The notes beneath the pieces were generated by a model. It did no database searches. It had not been told where the DNA came from and worked only from the letters and a program-made list of their open reading frames with translations. The position numbers and the translations under genes are program-made. From contig NZ_DASVZH010000157.1 in assembly GCF_036391795.1 (NCBI RefSeq), positions 1 to 39,087 on the forward strand: a DNA stretch of 39,087 nt, in the 5' to 3' direction. Source of the DNA: Oryzihumus sp036391795. Its GTDB lineage: Bacteria; Actinomycetota; Actinomycetes; Actinomycetales; Dermatophilaceae. Position 1 is the stretch's first letter; the number at the start of each line of letters is the position of its first letter. Shown here piece by piece: positions 10,833 through 18,241 of this stretch.

Positions 10833-11611
10833 CAGCGGGACCCACGCAGCAAGGCTCGGCCGGCTCCGCGAACCCCCGCCTCCCGAAGGAGTGGGCAGCC
10901 ATCAGCGGGGCGTCGGCCACCCTGAGGCAACGTGCGGCGAGGGCGATCGGCTCGCTGCCCCCGACCGCTCTCGCGGAGCCAGTGGACGCGGGTCAGGTCA
11001 GCCTGGATCGGTTGCAGATGCTGGGCCGGGACGCCCCCGAGGCCCGGTCGCGGATGCTGTCCCTGGAGCGGCTCGCCACCCGCTCGGTCTGGACGCTGTC
11101 TCCTGGCGCCGCCGACCCGCGCGGCTTCCAGGCCGCCGCCAACGCGCGCAGCAGTGCCCGAGGCATGGACATGAAGGTCGTCGTCGACCTGCGAGCCCTG
11201 AACGCGCCGGTGGCGGCGACGCCGGGGCTGGCCGATCTCGTGTTCGTCGCGCCCGTCTTCCTGCAGATGATCCTGATCGATGAGCGAGCGGTGCTCCTGC
11301 ACGGTCCAAGGCTCGGTGCCTCCGCCAGCCCGTCGTGCTGGCTCTACCCCGATCCGCCGGTCGTGGAGGCTGCGGTCGATCTGTGGAACGTGACGGTGCG
11401 CAGTGCGGTCTCCCTGCCCGAAGACGTCATCGTCCTCACCGACCGGCAGCGGGCGATCGCCGCCCAGCTCCTGCACGGACACACGGATGCCACCATCGCC
11501 CGGGAGCTGGGCGTGTCCCTGCGGACCGTCGCCTCCGAGGTACGCGCCCTCATGGACGCCACCGGGTCGACCACCCGCTACCAGACCGCGATGCGCCTCT
11601 TCGACCGGTGA
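10829..11611 (+). CDS. LuxR-type HTH regulator, paralogue 2 of 3
   Basis: A 260-residue homologue of the preceding gene. It has the same architecture: TRSVWTLSPGAADPR, then FVAPVFLQMILIDER, then the C-terminal HTH with LTDRQRAIAAQLL and TDATIARELGVSLRTVASEVRAL, ending in TTRYQTAMRL. The start is uncertain: ATG at 10829 is used, and an in-frame GTG at 10808 gives seven more residues; neither has a strong ribosome site. Sequence upstream carries a relic of the start region of paralogue 3 in another frame, so the N-terminus may have been remodelled. The 81-bp gap to paralogue 1 shows no clear terminator, so the three genes could form one transcript. Confidence 0.78.
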   Translation: MTAGPTQQGSAGSANPRLPKEWAAISGASATLRQRAARAIGSLPPTALAEPVDAGQVSLDRLQMLGRDAPEARSRMLSLERLATRSVWTLSPGAADPRGFQAAANARSSARGMDMKVVVDLRALNAPVAATPGLADLVFVAPVFLQMILIDERAVLLHGPRLGASASPSCWLYPDPPVVEAAVDLWNVTVRSAVSLPEDVIVLTDRQRAIAAQLLHGHTDATIARELGVSLRTVASEVRALMDATGSTTRYQTAMRLFDR

Positions 11612-11630
11612 CCCCGGCTACGGTGCCTGG

Positions 11631-12338
11631 ATGACCTTCAGCGACGCGTGGCCGGAGATCGCCGAACGCTCGGCGCACCTGAGCCGGTGCGTGGCGGCCG
11701 CTGTCGCTGCGGTGACGGCGGATCCTGCCTCGGGCCGGGCGAGGCTGCTGGGTTCCACCGGGAACGAGGTGCGGGCGACCTTCGAGCAGCTGGAGCAGGA
11801 GACACGACGCTCTGTGTGGGCCCTGGCACCTGAGCCCGGGGATCCCCGGACCCTGCACACCGAGGCGGACGAGCGCAGCCGCCGCCGGGGGCTCGACCTG
11901 CGCACCATCGTCGACGAGACGGCAACCCACCGGCCCATCGCGGCGCCAGAGGTCCTGCTGCGCCACCAGATGCGCGTCGCGCCGGTCCTGCTGCAGATGC
12001 TCCTGGTGGACGAGGAACGGGTGGTCATCGACGGCCCCCGGGTCACCCCCGGGAGCAGGTCCGGGTGGCTGGTGTGGGACCCGACCACTGTGGAAGCGGC
12101 CTGCAGCCTCTGGCGGAGCACCGAGGCCGCGTCCGTGCAGCTGCCCTCCTCGGCAGTGTTCCTCAGCAACCGCCAGCGCCGGATCGCTCTCGGCCTGGTC
12201 GACGGCCTCACCGACGGCGCGATGGCTCGGTCTCTGGGCGTCTCGCTGAGGACCGTAGCCTCGGAGGTCCGTCTGCTCATGCAGGCCGTGGACGCGCGCA
12301 GCCGCTACCAGGCCGGGGTGCGTCTGGCCGGCTCCTGA
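11631..12338 (+). CDS. LuxR-type HTH regulator, paralogue 3 of 3
   Basis: A 235-residue homologue and the shortest of the three, lacking the low-complexity N-terminus (it begins MTFSDAWPEIAERS). Shared motifs are RRSVWALAPEPGDPR, MRVAPVLLQMLLVDEE and the HTH FLSNRQRRIALGLVDGL with TDGAMARSLGVSLRTVASEVRLL, ending SRYQAGVRL. It starts 19 bp after the previous stop at an ATG that fits the homologous N-terminus. A strong 15-bp hairpin 36 bp downstream closes the unit. It probably binds DNA as a dimer through the LuxR-like domain; the effector is unknown. Confidence 0.8.
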   Translation: MTFSDAWPEIAERSAHLSRCVAAAVAAVTADPASGRARLLGSTGNEVRATFEQLEQETRRSVWALAPEPGDPRTLHTEADERSRRRGLDLRTIVDETATHRPIAAPEVLLRHQMRVAPVLLQMLLVDEERVVIDGPRVTPGSRSGWLVWDPTTVEAACSLWRSTEAASVQLPSSAVFLSNRQRRIALGLVDGLTDGAMARSLGVSLRTVASEVRLLMQAVDARSRYQAGVRLAGS

Positions 12339-12374
12339 CGGTCGTGGCGACGCTCATCGCCACCGAGACAGAGC

Positions 12375-12410
12375 CGGTCGGGCACTGGCCCCTCCGCCAG
12401 TGCCCGACCG
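12375..12410 (+). terminator. Hairpin terminator after the regulator trio
   Basis: A perfect 15-bp stem (12375-12389 with 12396-12410) with six-base loop CCCTCC, placed 36 bp after the stop of paralogue 3 and before the operator region of the alpha-glucosidase gene. There is no U-tract. Confidence 0.82.
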
Positions 12411-12495
12411 TGCGCCTCCCGACGGCCTCCCCCCGAGGCCGCGCGTTTGTGCTGCGTGACGATGTTGCGTCAGGACCTCACCCGCGGGCCACTCG

Positions 12496-12513
12496 TTTGC
12501 AGAAACCTGCAAA
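12496..12513. promoter_or_regulatory. Palindromic operator 1 upstream of aglA (LacI/MalR-like)
   Basis: TTTGCAG-AAAC-CTGCAAA is a perfect 7+4+7 dyad. The TTGCA(A/G) half-site resembles that of actinobacterial maltose-type LacI repressors. It lies about 140 bp upstream of the alpha-glucosidase start, in the otherwise gene-free stretch 12411-12653. The regulator gene itself is not in this window. Confidence 0.6.
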
Positions 12514-12576
12514 TCGCCCGGTCGGGGTGCCCGACACCCACCTCCTCCGGCGACGGCACGGCATACCGGACTGCCT

Positions 12577-12607
12577 GCAAGTTCTTGCTCACACTGCAAG
12601 AACTTGC
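12577..12607. promoter_or_regulatory. Double palindromic operator 2 upstream of aglA
   Basis: Two 12-bp palindromes, GCAAGTTCTTGC (12577-12588) and GCAAGAACTTGC (12596-12607), are exact reverse complements of each other, separated by seven bases. Each arm is itself a 5+2+5 dyad. The site sits 47-77 bp before the alpha-glucosidase GTG, where a repressor would overlap the promoter. The half-site is shared with operator 1, so the same LacI-family sugar repressor probably binds all of them. Confidence 0.65.
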
Positions 12608-12653
12608 GAGTCGGCTTTGGCCGAGGGCGCAGGCTGGTGAAAGATGGCCCACC

Positions 12654-14426
12654 GTGACTGCCTCCCCCACACTCGACCCGACCGTCGTCCCCGCGACCGA
12701 CGTGACCCCGGCCGCCCACCCGACGCACGCCGGCAGCGCTGCGGACTCCCCGTGGTGGCGGCACGCGGTGATCTACCAGATCTACCCGCGGTCCTGGGCC
12801 GACGCCAACGGCGACGGCATCGGTGACCTGCCCGGCATCACCGCGCGCCTGCCCTACCTGCGCGAGCTGGGCGTGGACGCCATCTGGCTCTCGCCGTTCT
12901 ACACCTCGCCCCAGGCCGACGCGGGCTACGACGTGGCCGACTACCGCGACATCGACCCGCTGTTCGGCTCGCTGGCCGACGCCGACGCCATGCTGGCGCG
13001 CGCCCACGAGCTCGGGCTGAAGGTCATCGTCGACCTCGTGCCCAACCACTCCTCCGACGAGCACGCGTGGTTCCGCGCCGCACTGGCCGCCGGCCCGGGC
13101 AGCCCCGAGCGCGAGCGCTACATGTTCCGCGACGGCCAGGGTGAGTCCGGCGAGCTGCCGCCGAACGACTGGCGCAGCGTCTTCGGCGGCCCGGCCTGGA
13201 CCCGCACCATCGACGCCGACGGCACCCCCGGCCAGTGGTACCTGCACCTCTTCGACCCCAAGCAGCCCGACTTCAACTGGGAGCACCCCGAGGTCCGCGC
13301 CGAGTTCGAGGACATCCTGCGCTTCTGGCTCGACCGCGGCGTGGACGGCTTCCGCGTCGACGTGGCGCACGGCCTGATCAAGGAGGACGGCCTGCCGGAC
13401 TGGGAGGAGTCCCAGGAGATGCTCGGCGGCGCCGACGAGGAGCACGACGAGCGCCGGCCCCCGATGTGGGACCAGGACCGCGTCCACGAGATCTACCAGC
13501 GCTGGCGCCGGATCCTGGACGCCTACAACCCGGTCGAGGGTGACACGGTCGACCGCAACCGCGACCGCATCCTGTGCGCCGAGGCGTGGGTCCACCCGCA
13601 GGAGCGGGCGGTGCGCTACGTCCGCGACGACGAGATGCACCAGGCGTTCAACTTCGACTTCCTCACCACCCAGTGGGTCGCCGCGGACCTGCGCACGGTG
13701 ATCACCTCCTCGTTCGCGGCGGCGGACTCGGTCGGCGCGCCGTCGACCTGGGTGCTGTCGAACCACGACGTCGTCCGTCACGCCTCCCGGCTCGGCCTGC
13801 CGGTGGGCAGCAAGCGCCCCAACGGCATCGGCATCGGCGACCCGCAGCCCGACAGCGAGCTGGGCCTGCGCCGGGCCCGCGCCGCGACCGCGCTGATGCT
13901 GGCGCTGCCCGGCTCGGCCTACCTCTACCAGGGCGAGGAGCTCGGCCTGCCCGACTCCACCGACATGCCCGACGAGTTCCGCCAGGACCCGACCTGGGAG
14001 CGCTCCGGCCAGACCGAGCGCGGCCGCGACGGCTGCCGGGTGCCGCTGCCGTGGGAGGCCGACCGCCCCGCGTTCGGATTCGGCCCGTCGGCGGACACGT
14101 GGCTGCCCCAGCCCGCGGTCTACGGCCGGTATGCCGTGGACCAGCAGGAGGGCCTCGAGGGTTCCACCCTCGAGCTGTACCGCGCGCTGCTCGCCACCCG
14201 TCGTGAGCGGGCGCTCGGCGTGGGCTCGTTCACGTGGGTCGAGGGCTACGGCGAGGACGTCGTGGCGTTCGTCGTCGACGCGGCCGGGGAGCGCACCCTC
14301 GTGGTGACCAACCTCGGCAGCGCGGACGTCGCCCTGCCCGAGGCCGCCTCGGTGCTGCTGTCCAGCGCTCCGCTGGGCGCCGACGGCACCGTGGGGACCG
14401 ACACCACGGTCTGGGCGCGCCTCTGA
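12654..14426 (+). CDS. aglA: Alpha-glucosidase (glycoside hydrolase family 13)
   Basis: A 590-residue cytosolic GH13 alpha-glucosidase of the oligo-1,6-glucosidase/maltase type. The barrel begins at WWRHAVIYQIYPRSW; conserved region I ends in VDLVPNHSSDEH. The nucleophile is D236 in GFRVDVAH, the acid/base E310 in LCAEAW and the transition-state stabiliser D372 in SNHDVVRH. It hydrolyses terminal alpha-linked glucose from short maltodextrins, fitting with MalQ nearby. M. tuberculosis aglA (Rv2471) also follows glbO (Rv2470). The GTG at 12654 was chosen because the open frame upstream runs through operators and is not protein-like. Repression by a LacI-type sugar regulator is inferred from the palindromes upstream. 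Confidence 0.93.
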   Translation: MTASPTLDPTVVPATDVTPAAHPTHAGSAADSPWWRHAVIYQIYPRSWADANGDGIGDLPGITARLPYLRELGVDAIWLSPFYTSPQADAGYDVADYRDIDPLFGSLADADAMLARAHELGLKVIVDLVPNHSSDEHAWFRAALAAGPGSPERERYMFRDGQGESGELPPNDWRSVFGGPAWTRTIDADGTPGQWYLHLFDPKQPDFNWEHPEVRAEFEDILRFWLDRGVDGFRVDVAHGLIKEDGLPDWEESQEMLGGADEEHDERRPPMWDQDRVHEIYQRWRRILDAYNPVEGDTVDRNRDRILCAEAWVHPQERAVRYVRDDEMHQAFNFDFLTTQWVAADLRTVITSSFAAADSVGAPSTWVLSNHDVVRHASRLGLPVGSKRPNGIGIGDPQPDSELGLRRARAATALMLALPGSAYLYQGEELGLPDSTDMPDEFRQDPTWERSGQTERGRDGCRVPLPWEADRPAFGFGPSADTWLPQPAVYGRYAVDQQEGLEGSTLELYRALLATRRERALGVGSFTWVEGYGEDVVAFVVDAAGERTLVVTNLGSADVALPEAASVLLSSAPLGADGTVGTDTTVWARL

Positions 14427-14443
14427 CCCTCACCTGCACCTGA

Positions 14444-14510
14444 CCGAACGCACCAAATCCGTCGTCTCGGCCCCGATCCGGGCCTGATTCGACGGATTTG
14501 GTGCGTTCGG
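14444..14510. terminator. Long perfect inverted repeat downstream of aglA
   Basis: Two 21-bp arms (14444-14464 and 14490-14510) are exact reverse complements around a 25-base loop, and the loop contains its own five-base GGCCC/GGGCC stem (14469-14473, 14480-14484). It lies 18 bp after the aglA stop and probably terminates it. The perfect 21-bp match with AT-richer core (CAAATCC) is longer than the other hairpins here, so it may be a dispersed palindromic element. Confidence 0.65.
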
Positions 14511-14596
14511 ACGAGGCAAGGCGGTCAGCGCCAAGCGGAGAAATGCCGAGCCACGTGTCGGTGCGAGGGGCTAGCGTCACAGGCATGTTCGTCGCC

Positions 14597-14627
14597 TTGA
14601 CCTCAAGCGCACTTGATGTCGTGCCAT
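14597..14627 (+). promoter_or_regulatory. SoxR-like box and promoter of the MFS gene
   Basis: TTGACC (14597-14602) is a good -35. The overlapping dyad CCTCAAG-CGCA-CTTGATG (14601-14618) matches the enterobacterial SoxR box CCTCAAGTTAACTTGAGG at 13 of 14 arm positions. A weak -10, TGCCAT (14622-14627), lies exactly 19 bp from the -35, the long spacer characteristic of MerR-family-activated promoters. No soxR gene is in the window. Confidence 0.62.
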
Positions 14628-16050
14628 GGACGACATGACTGCGACGACGCACGACCTGAGCCCGGCCACCACCGCCCTGGCGCCGGCCCGCGGACCCATG
14701 GCCCCGGCATACCGGCTGGTGACGCTGGCCATCGTGGCCCTGGTGACCACCGTCGCGTTCGAGGCGATGGCGATCTCCACGGCGATGCCGGTGGTGGCGC
14801 GCGAGCTCGACGCGGTGCGCTCCTACAGCCTGGCGTTCTCGGTGATGCTCACCGCGCAGCTGCTCGGCATCGTGATGGCGGGGGTGTGGAGCGACCGGCG
14901 CGGGCCGCTGCCCGGGCTCATCGCCGGACAGGCGCTGCTGGCCGGCGGGTCGGCGGTGGCCGGGCTCGCGACGAGCTTCCCCGTCCTGCTGGCCGGCCGG
15001 TTCGTCGCCGGCCTCGGCGGAGGCCTCGTCGTGGTCGCGCTCTACGTCGTGATCGGCCGGGCCTACCCCGATGCGTTGCGTCCCAAGGTGTTCACGTGGG
15101 TGTCGGCGGCGTGGGTGCTGCCGGCGCTCGTCGGGCCGCCCGTCGCCGGGTGGCTGGCCACCCAGCTGTCGTGGCGCTGGGTCTTCCTCGTCGTCGTCCC
15201 CGCCGTCGCCCTGACCCTGCTGGCCGTGCTCTCACAACGGTCGCGCCTCGCCGACGAGTGCGACCGGCGCGACGTCCCGGCCGACGAGCGGGCCGCCCAC
15301 CGGCGCACCGCCTGGCTCGGGCTCGGCGTGGCGACCGCCGCCGCGGCGCTGCAGTGGGGCTCTCAGGAACTCGTCCCGCCGCAGGCCTGGCCGATCATCC
15401 TCACGGCCCTGGGCGTCGCCGTCCTCGGCACCACCGCCCCGCGCCTGCTCCCGCGGGGCACCCTGCGCCTGGCCCGGGGGCTGCCGTCGGTGGTGCTCAG
15501 CCGCTTCCTGCTGACCGCGGCGTTCAACGGCAGCCTGGCGTTCGTCCCGCTGATGCTGGTCTCGCAGCGCCACCTCAAGCCCACCGAGGCCGGCATCGTG
15601 CTCACCATCGGCGCCCTGGGCTGGTCGTTCGGGTCCTGGGTGCAGGGGCGCGACGCGTTCCTGCACCGGCGCACCGGCCTGGTCATGGCCGGCGGCTCGT
15701 CGCTGACACTGGGGATCGCGGGCATGGCCGTCGTCGCCGCCGCGGGCCTGCCGTCGGTGCTGGTCGGCCTCTGCCAGGTCCTCGCCGGGCTGGGCATGGG
15801 ACTGGCCATGTCGACCACGTCGGTGCTCTCGCTGCAGCTGGCCTCCGAGGCCGAGCGGGGCCGTGCCTCCTCCGCCCTGCAGCTCGCCGACGCCCTCGGC
15901 AGCGTGCTCGGGATCGCGACGTCCGGCGCGGTGTTCGCCGCACTGCACCACACGAACGGCCACGACACGGGCGTGTTCGTCCTGATCTGGTCAGGGATGG
16001 CGGTCGTCGCGGCTCTCGTCGTGCTCGGCGGTCACCGCAGCAGGACGTGA
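14626..16050 (+). CDS. MFS transporter, drug/redox-compound exporter type
   Basis: A 474-residue major facilitator superfamily protein with 12-14 hydrophobic helices. It has the DHA-family landmarks: the motif-A loop GVWSDRRGPLPG between helices 2 and 3, and GRFVAGLGGGLVVVALYVVIGRAYP before helix 5. It probably exports drugs or redox-active metabolites. A SoxR-like box overlaps its promoter, suggesting induction by redox-cycling compounds. No ribosome site precedes the ATG at 14626; if the 19-bp-spaced promoter is right, transcription would begin near 14634, giving a leaderless message from the next in-frame ATG (14635). Its 3' end overlaps the convergent gene at 16032 by 19 bp. Confidence 0.85.
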   Translation: MDDMTATTHDLSPATTALAPARGPMAPAYRLVTLAIVALVTTVAFEAMAISTAMPVVARELDAVRSYSLAFSVMLTAQLLGIVMAGVWSDRRGPLPGLIAGQALLAGGSAVAGLATSFPVLLAGRFVAGLGGGLVVVALYVVIGRAYPDALRPKVFTWVSAAWVLPALVGPPVAGWLATQLSWRWVFLVVVPAVALTLLAVLSQRSRLADECDRRDVPADERAAHRRTAWLGLGVATAAAALQWGSQELVPPQAWPIILTALGVAVLGTTAPRLLPRGTLRLARGLPSVVLSRFLLTAAFNGSLAFVPLMLVSQRHLKPTEAGIVLTIGALGWSFGSWVQGRDAFLHRRTGLVMAGGSSLTLGIAGMAVVAAAGLPSVLVGLCQVLAGLGMGLAMSTTSVLSLQLASEAERGRASSALQLADALGSVLGIATSGAVFAALHHTNGHDTGVFVLIWSGMAVVAALVVLGGHRSRT

Positions 16051-16664
16051 CCGGCCTGCGTTGACACCCGGGTCCACCTGCCCAGCATGAACACCGCGGC
16101 CTCGCCCGCGCCGAGGAAGCCCAGCGCGTAGGCCGCGAACGCCGCCCCCGCGGGCACCGGCGGCACGGTCTCGGTCATCCGGCTCCACACCCGCTCGCGC
16201 AGCGAGGTCACGGCGTGGCTCCCCGAGCCGGTCGGCGCACCCTGGGCGATCTCCGCGATGCCTTGCGTGGCAACGGCCTTCAGGGCCGCGGCGGGCAGCT
16301 CGCCCACCCGCTCCCAGCCCTGTCGCGGCGGGGCCACGGCGGCCCACCCGGCGCTGACCGTCGTCGGGGGGACCTCGAGGGTGCGTGCCTCGGTCGTGCC
16401 GGTGCGGGCCAGCCGGTCGGTGATCCCCGCCAGCGGCACGGTCGTGTCGAGCTCGGCCGGCTCGGCCAACGGCATGACCCGCATGCCGATGACGGCACCG
16501 TCGGCCATCAGCCCGTGTCCGGGCAGCACCCCGACGTAGGCCGCGAGGACCAGCCCGCGGGCCTGGAGCCGGACCGCGCCGTCGGCGTCGAGCGAGCGGG
16601 CGCGGGCGACGAAGGTGGCCAGGTCGGCCAGCGCCTCGACGTCGGGGAAGCGCAGGGTGCTCAC
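16032..16664 (-). CDS. Conserved hypothetical protein coupled to a thioesterase
   Basis: A 210-residue protein I do not recognise by domain. It begins VSTLRFPDVEALADLATFVARARSLDADGA, has repeated Val/Leu strands and a weakly hydrophobic Ala/Gly-rich C-terminal segment (AAFAAYALGFLGAGEAAVF). Its GTG start (16664-16662) overlaps the TGA of the thioesterase gene in a GTGA junction, so the two are translationally coupled. The same arrangement appears to exist in M. tuberculosis as Rv2474c-Rv2475c (from memory). The upstream open frame to 17834 is antisense to tesB and was not used. Confidence 0.75.
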   Translation of the reverse strand: MSTLRFPDVEALADLATFVARARSLDADGAVRLQARGLVLAAYVGVLPGHGLMADGAVIGMRVMPLAEPAELDTTVPLAGITDRLARTGTTEARTLEVPPTTVSAGWAAVAPPRQGWERVGELPAAALKAVATQGIAEIAQGAPTGSGSHAVTSLRERVWSRMTETVPPVPAGAAFAAYALGFLGAGEAAVFMLGRWTRVSTQAGHVLLR

Positions 16665-17122
16665 GCGCGGGACCCCTTGGCACGCCAGCGGAACGGCACG
16701 GGCTCGCCGGAGACCGAGCGCAGCTTCTCGCGCTCCTCGGTCCGCAGCCGTCGCGGCGAGGCGGTCGCGAAGTCGTAGGCGACGAGCGTCGTCTCGGCCC
16801 GCGCATACAGGCTGGTGCCGTAGCCCTCGGGGTCGCGCACCTCGTAGGCGAGGTCGAAGCTGGCGCCGGAGACCGAGGTGGCCCACATGTCCACGGCGAT
16901 CGGGGCGTGGCGGAACTCCAGCGGCGCGAGGTACTCGATCTCGTGCCGGGCGACGAGCACGCCCTCGTTGAGCATCGAGCGGTCCTGGCCGAACCACTCC
17001 TGGAAGCCGATGACCCGGGCGTCCTCGAGCAGTCGCAGGAACTGGACGTTGTTGACGTGGCCGTAGGCGTCCATGTCGGACCATCGCAGGGGCACGTCGA
17101 CGTGGTACGGGCGGGCAGGCAT
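16661..17122 (-). CDS. Acyl-CoA thioesterase (4HBT/YbgC-like hotdog fold)
   Basis: A 153-residue single-hotdog thioesterase. The N-terminal strand HVDVPLRWSDMDAYGHVNN contains the catalytic aspartate and HVNN loop of the 4-hydroxybenzoyl-CoA thioesterase class. It continues with FLRLLEDARVIGFQEW (long helix) and the EYLAPLEF strand, and hydrolyses acyl-CoA esters in the cytosol; chain-length preference is not evident. ATG at 17122 was chosen; in-frame ATGs at 17131 and 17134 would add three or four residues. It is divergent from the TesB-type thioesterase gene across under 40 bp and coupled to the hypothetical downstream. Confidence 0.88.
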   Translation of the reverse strand: MPARPYHVDVPLRWSDMDAYGHVNNVQFLRLLEDARVIGFQEWFGQDRSMLNEGVLVARHEIEYLAPLEFRHAPIAVDMWATSVSGASFDLAYEVRDPEGYGTSLYARAETTLVAYDFATASPRRLRTEEREKLRSVSGEPVPFRWRAKGSRA

Positions 17123-17159
17123 GCGACCCATCATCGCAGGCGCCGGATATCGTCTCGCT

Positions 17160-18146
17160 GTGACCACGACGCTTGACGACGGCTCGCTCGCCGACCCCTT
17201 CGAGGACCTCCTCGACGTCCTCGACCTCCGGCCCGCGGGCCTGGCGCACATCAGCGTCGACGCCCCCGACGACGCCGAATCCGATCTCGGCGAGTCCTCG
17301 GCGGACGTGTTCGTCGGGCGCAGCCAGCCCCAGCCGCACGGCCGGGTGTTCGGCGGGCAGGTGCTGGCGCAGTCGATCATCGCGGCCGGCCGCACCGTCG
17401 CCGACGTCGGGGGCGCCCCCCGGCACATCCACTCCCTGCACGGCTACTTCCTGCGCGCCGGCGACTCCAGCCACCCCATCCGCTTCGCCGTCGAGCGGCT
17501 GCGCGACGGGGCGTCCTTCTCGGCCCGACGGGTGCACGCGATCCAGTACGGCAAGCCGATCCTGTCGATGATCACCTCGTTCCAGACCGAGGCCGACGGC
17601 CTGGACCACCAGGAGCCGATGCCCGCCTCCCCGGACCCGGAGATGCTGCCGACGGCCGCGGAGGAGCTCGCCGACATCGACCACCCGGCGGCGCTGTTCT
17701 GGTCCACGCGCCGGGCCATCGACCTGCGCCACGTCGAGGGCGCGATCTACGTCAACCCCGGGCGCCAGCACGCGGCCCGGCAGAGCGTGTGGCTCAAGGC
17801 GACCTCGCGGATGCCCGACGACCCGCTGCTGCACGCCGCGGTGCTGGCCTACTGCTCCGACTACTCCCTACTCGAGCCGGTGCTGCGCAGGCACGGCATC
17901 GCCTGGGCCGACCCGCGGCTGCGACCGGCCAGCCTGGACCACGCCATGTGGTTCCACCGACCGGCGCGCGCCGACGACTGGACGCTGTACACCCAGGACT
18001 CTCCCTCGGCCTCCGGCGGGCGCGGCCTGGCCACCGGCCGCATGTTCAGCGCCGACGGCGTGCTCGTCGCGACGGTCGCCCAGGAGGGCATGCTGCGGAT
18101 CAAGGAGTCGGCCGGGTCCGGCTGGGTCGAGGGCAAGCAGCGCTGA
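17160..18146 (+). CDS. tesB: Acyl-CoA thioesterase II
   Basis: A 328-residue double-hotdog TesB-type enzyme releasing free fatty acids from medium/long-chain acyl-CoA. The first hotdog carries SQPQPHGRVFGGQVLAQS and HSLHGYFLRAGD; the second contains SLDHAMWFHRPARADDW and SGGRGLATGRMFSADGVLVATVAQEG, both hallmarks of the family. The GTG at 17160 directly follows a TATCGT-like -10 with no ribosome site, so the transcript may be leaderless. An in-frame ATG at 17073 is antisense to the divergent thioesterase and was rejected. It precedes the acyl-CoA catabolism cluster but lies outside the TetR operator. Confidence 0.9.
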   Translation: MTTTLDDGSLADPFEDLLDVLDLRPAGLAHISVDAPDDAESDLGESSADVFVGRSQPQPHGRVFGGQVLAQSIIAAGRTVADVGGAPRHIHSLHGYFLRAGDSSHPIRFAVERLRDGASFSARRVHAIQYGKPILSMITSFQTEADGLDHQEPMPASPDPEMLPTAAEELADIDHPAALFWSTRRAIDLRHVEGAIYVNPGRQHAARQSVWLKATSRMPDDPLLHAAVLAYCSDYSLLEPVLRRHGIAWADPRLRPASLDHAMWFHRPARADDWTLYTQDSPSASGGRGLATGRMFSADGVLVATVAQEGMLRIKESAGSGWVEGKQR

Positions 18147-18158
18147 CCGGCCCCGACG

Positions 18159-18166
18159 GTATGCCG
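18159..18166 (+). repeat. Intergenic GTATGCCG octamer after tesB
   Basis: A GTATGCCGGGTGGC copy 13 bp after the tesB stop, sharing 14 bases with the elements at 6261 and 24649. No hairpin directly follows it. Confidence 0.6.
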
Positions 18167-18211
18167 GGTGGCCCGGTCCCATGACCATGGTCACGCGGGC
18201 CGGGGTTTCCG

Positions 18212-18229
18212 ACTAAGCAAGCGCTCAGT
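18212..18229. promoter_or_regulatory. TetR-type operator at the left edge of the acyl-CoA cluster
   Basis: ACTAAGC-AAGC-GCTCAGT is a dyad with 7-bp arms (one mismatch) located 12 bp before the ATG of the kinase-like gene. It matches the reverse complement of the operator at 23928-23945 at 17 of 18 positions, so the TetR regulator at 23962 probably binds both. Confidence 0.75.
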
Positions 18230-18241
18230 AAGGTCGGGCCC

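Noticed and set aside
12447..12653. Longer ATG start for aglA
   Set aside because: The extra 69 residues translate operator palindromes and are not GH13-like.
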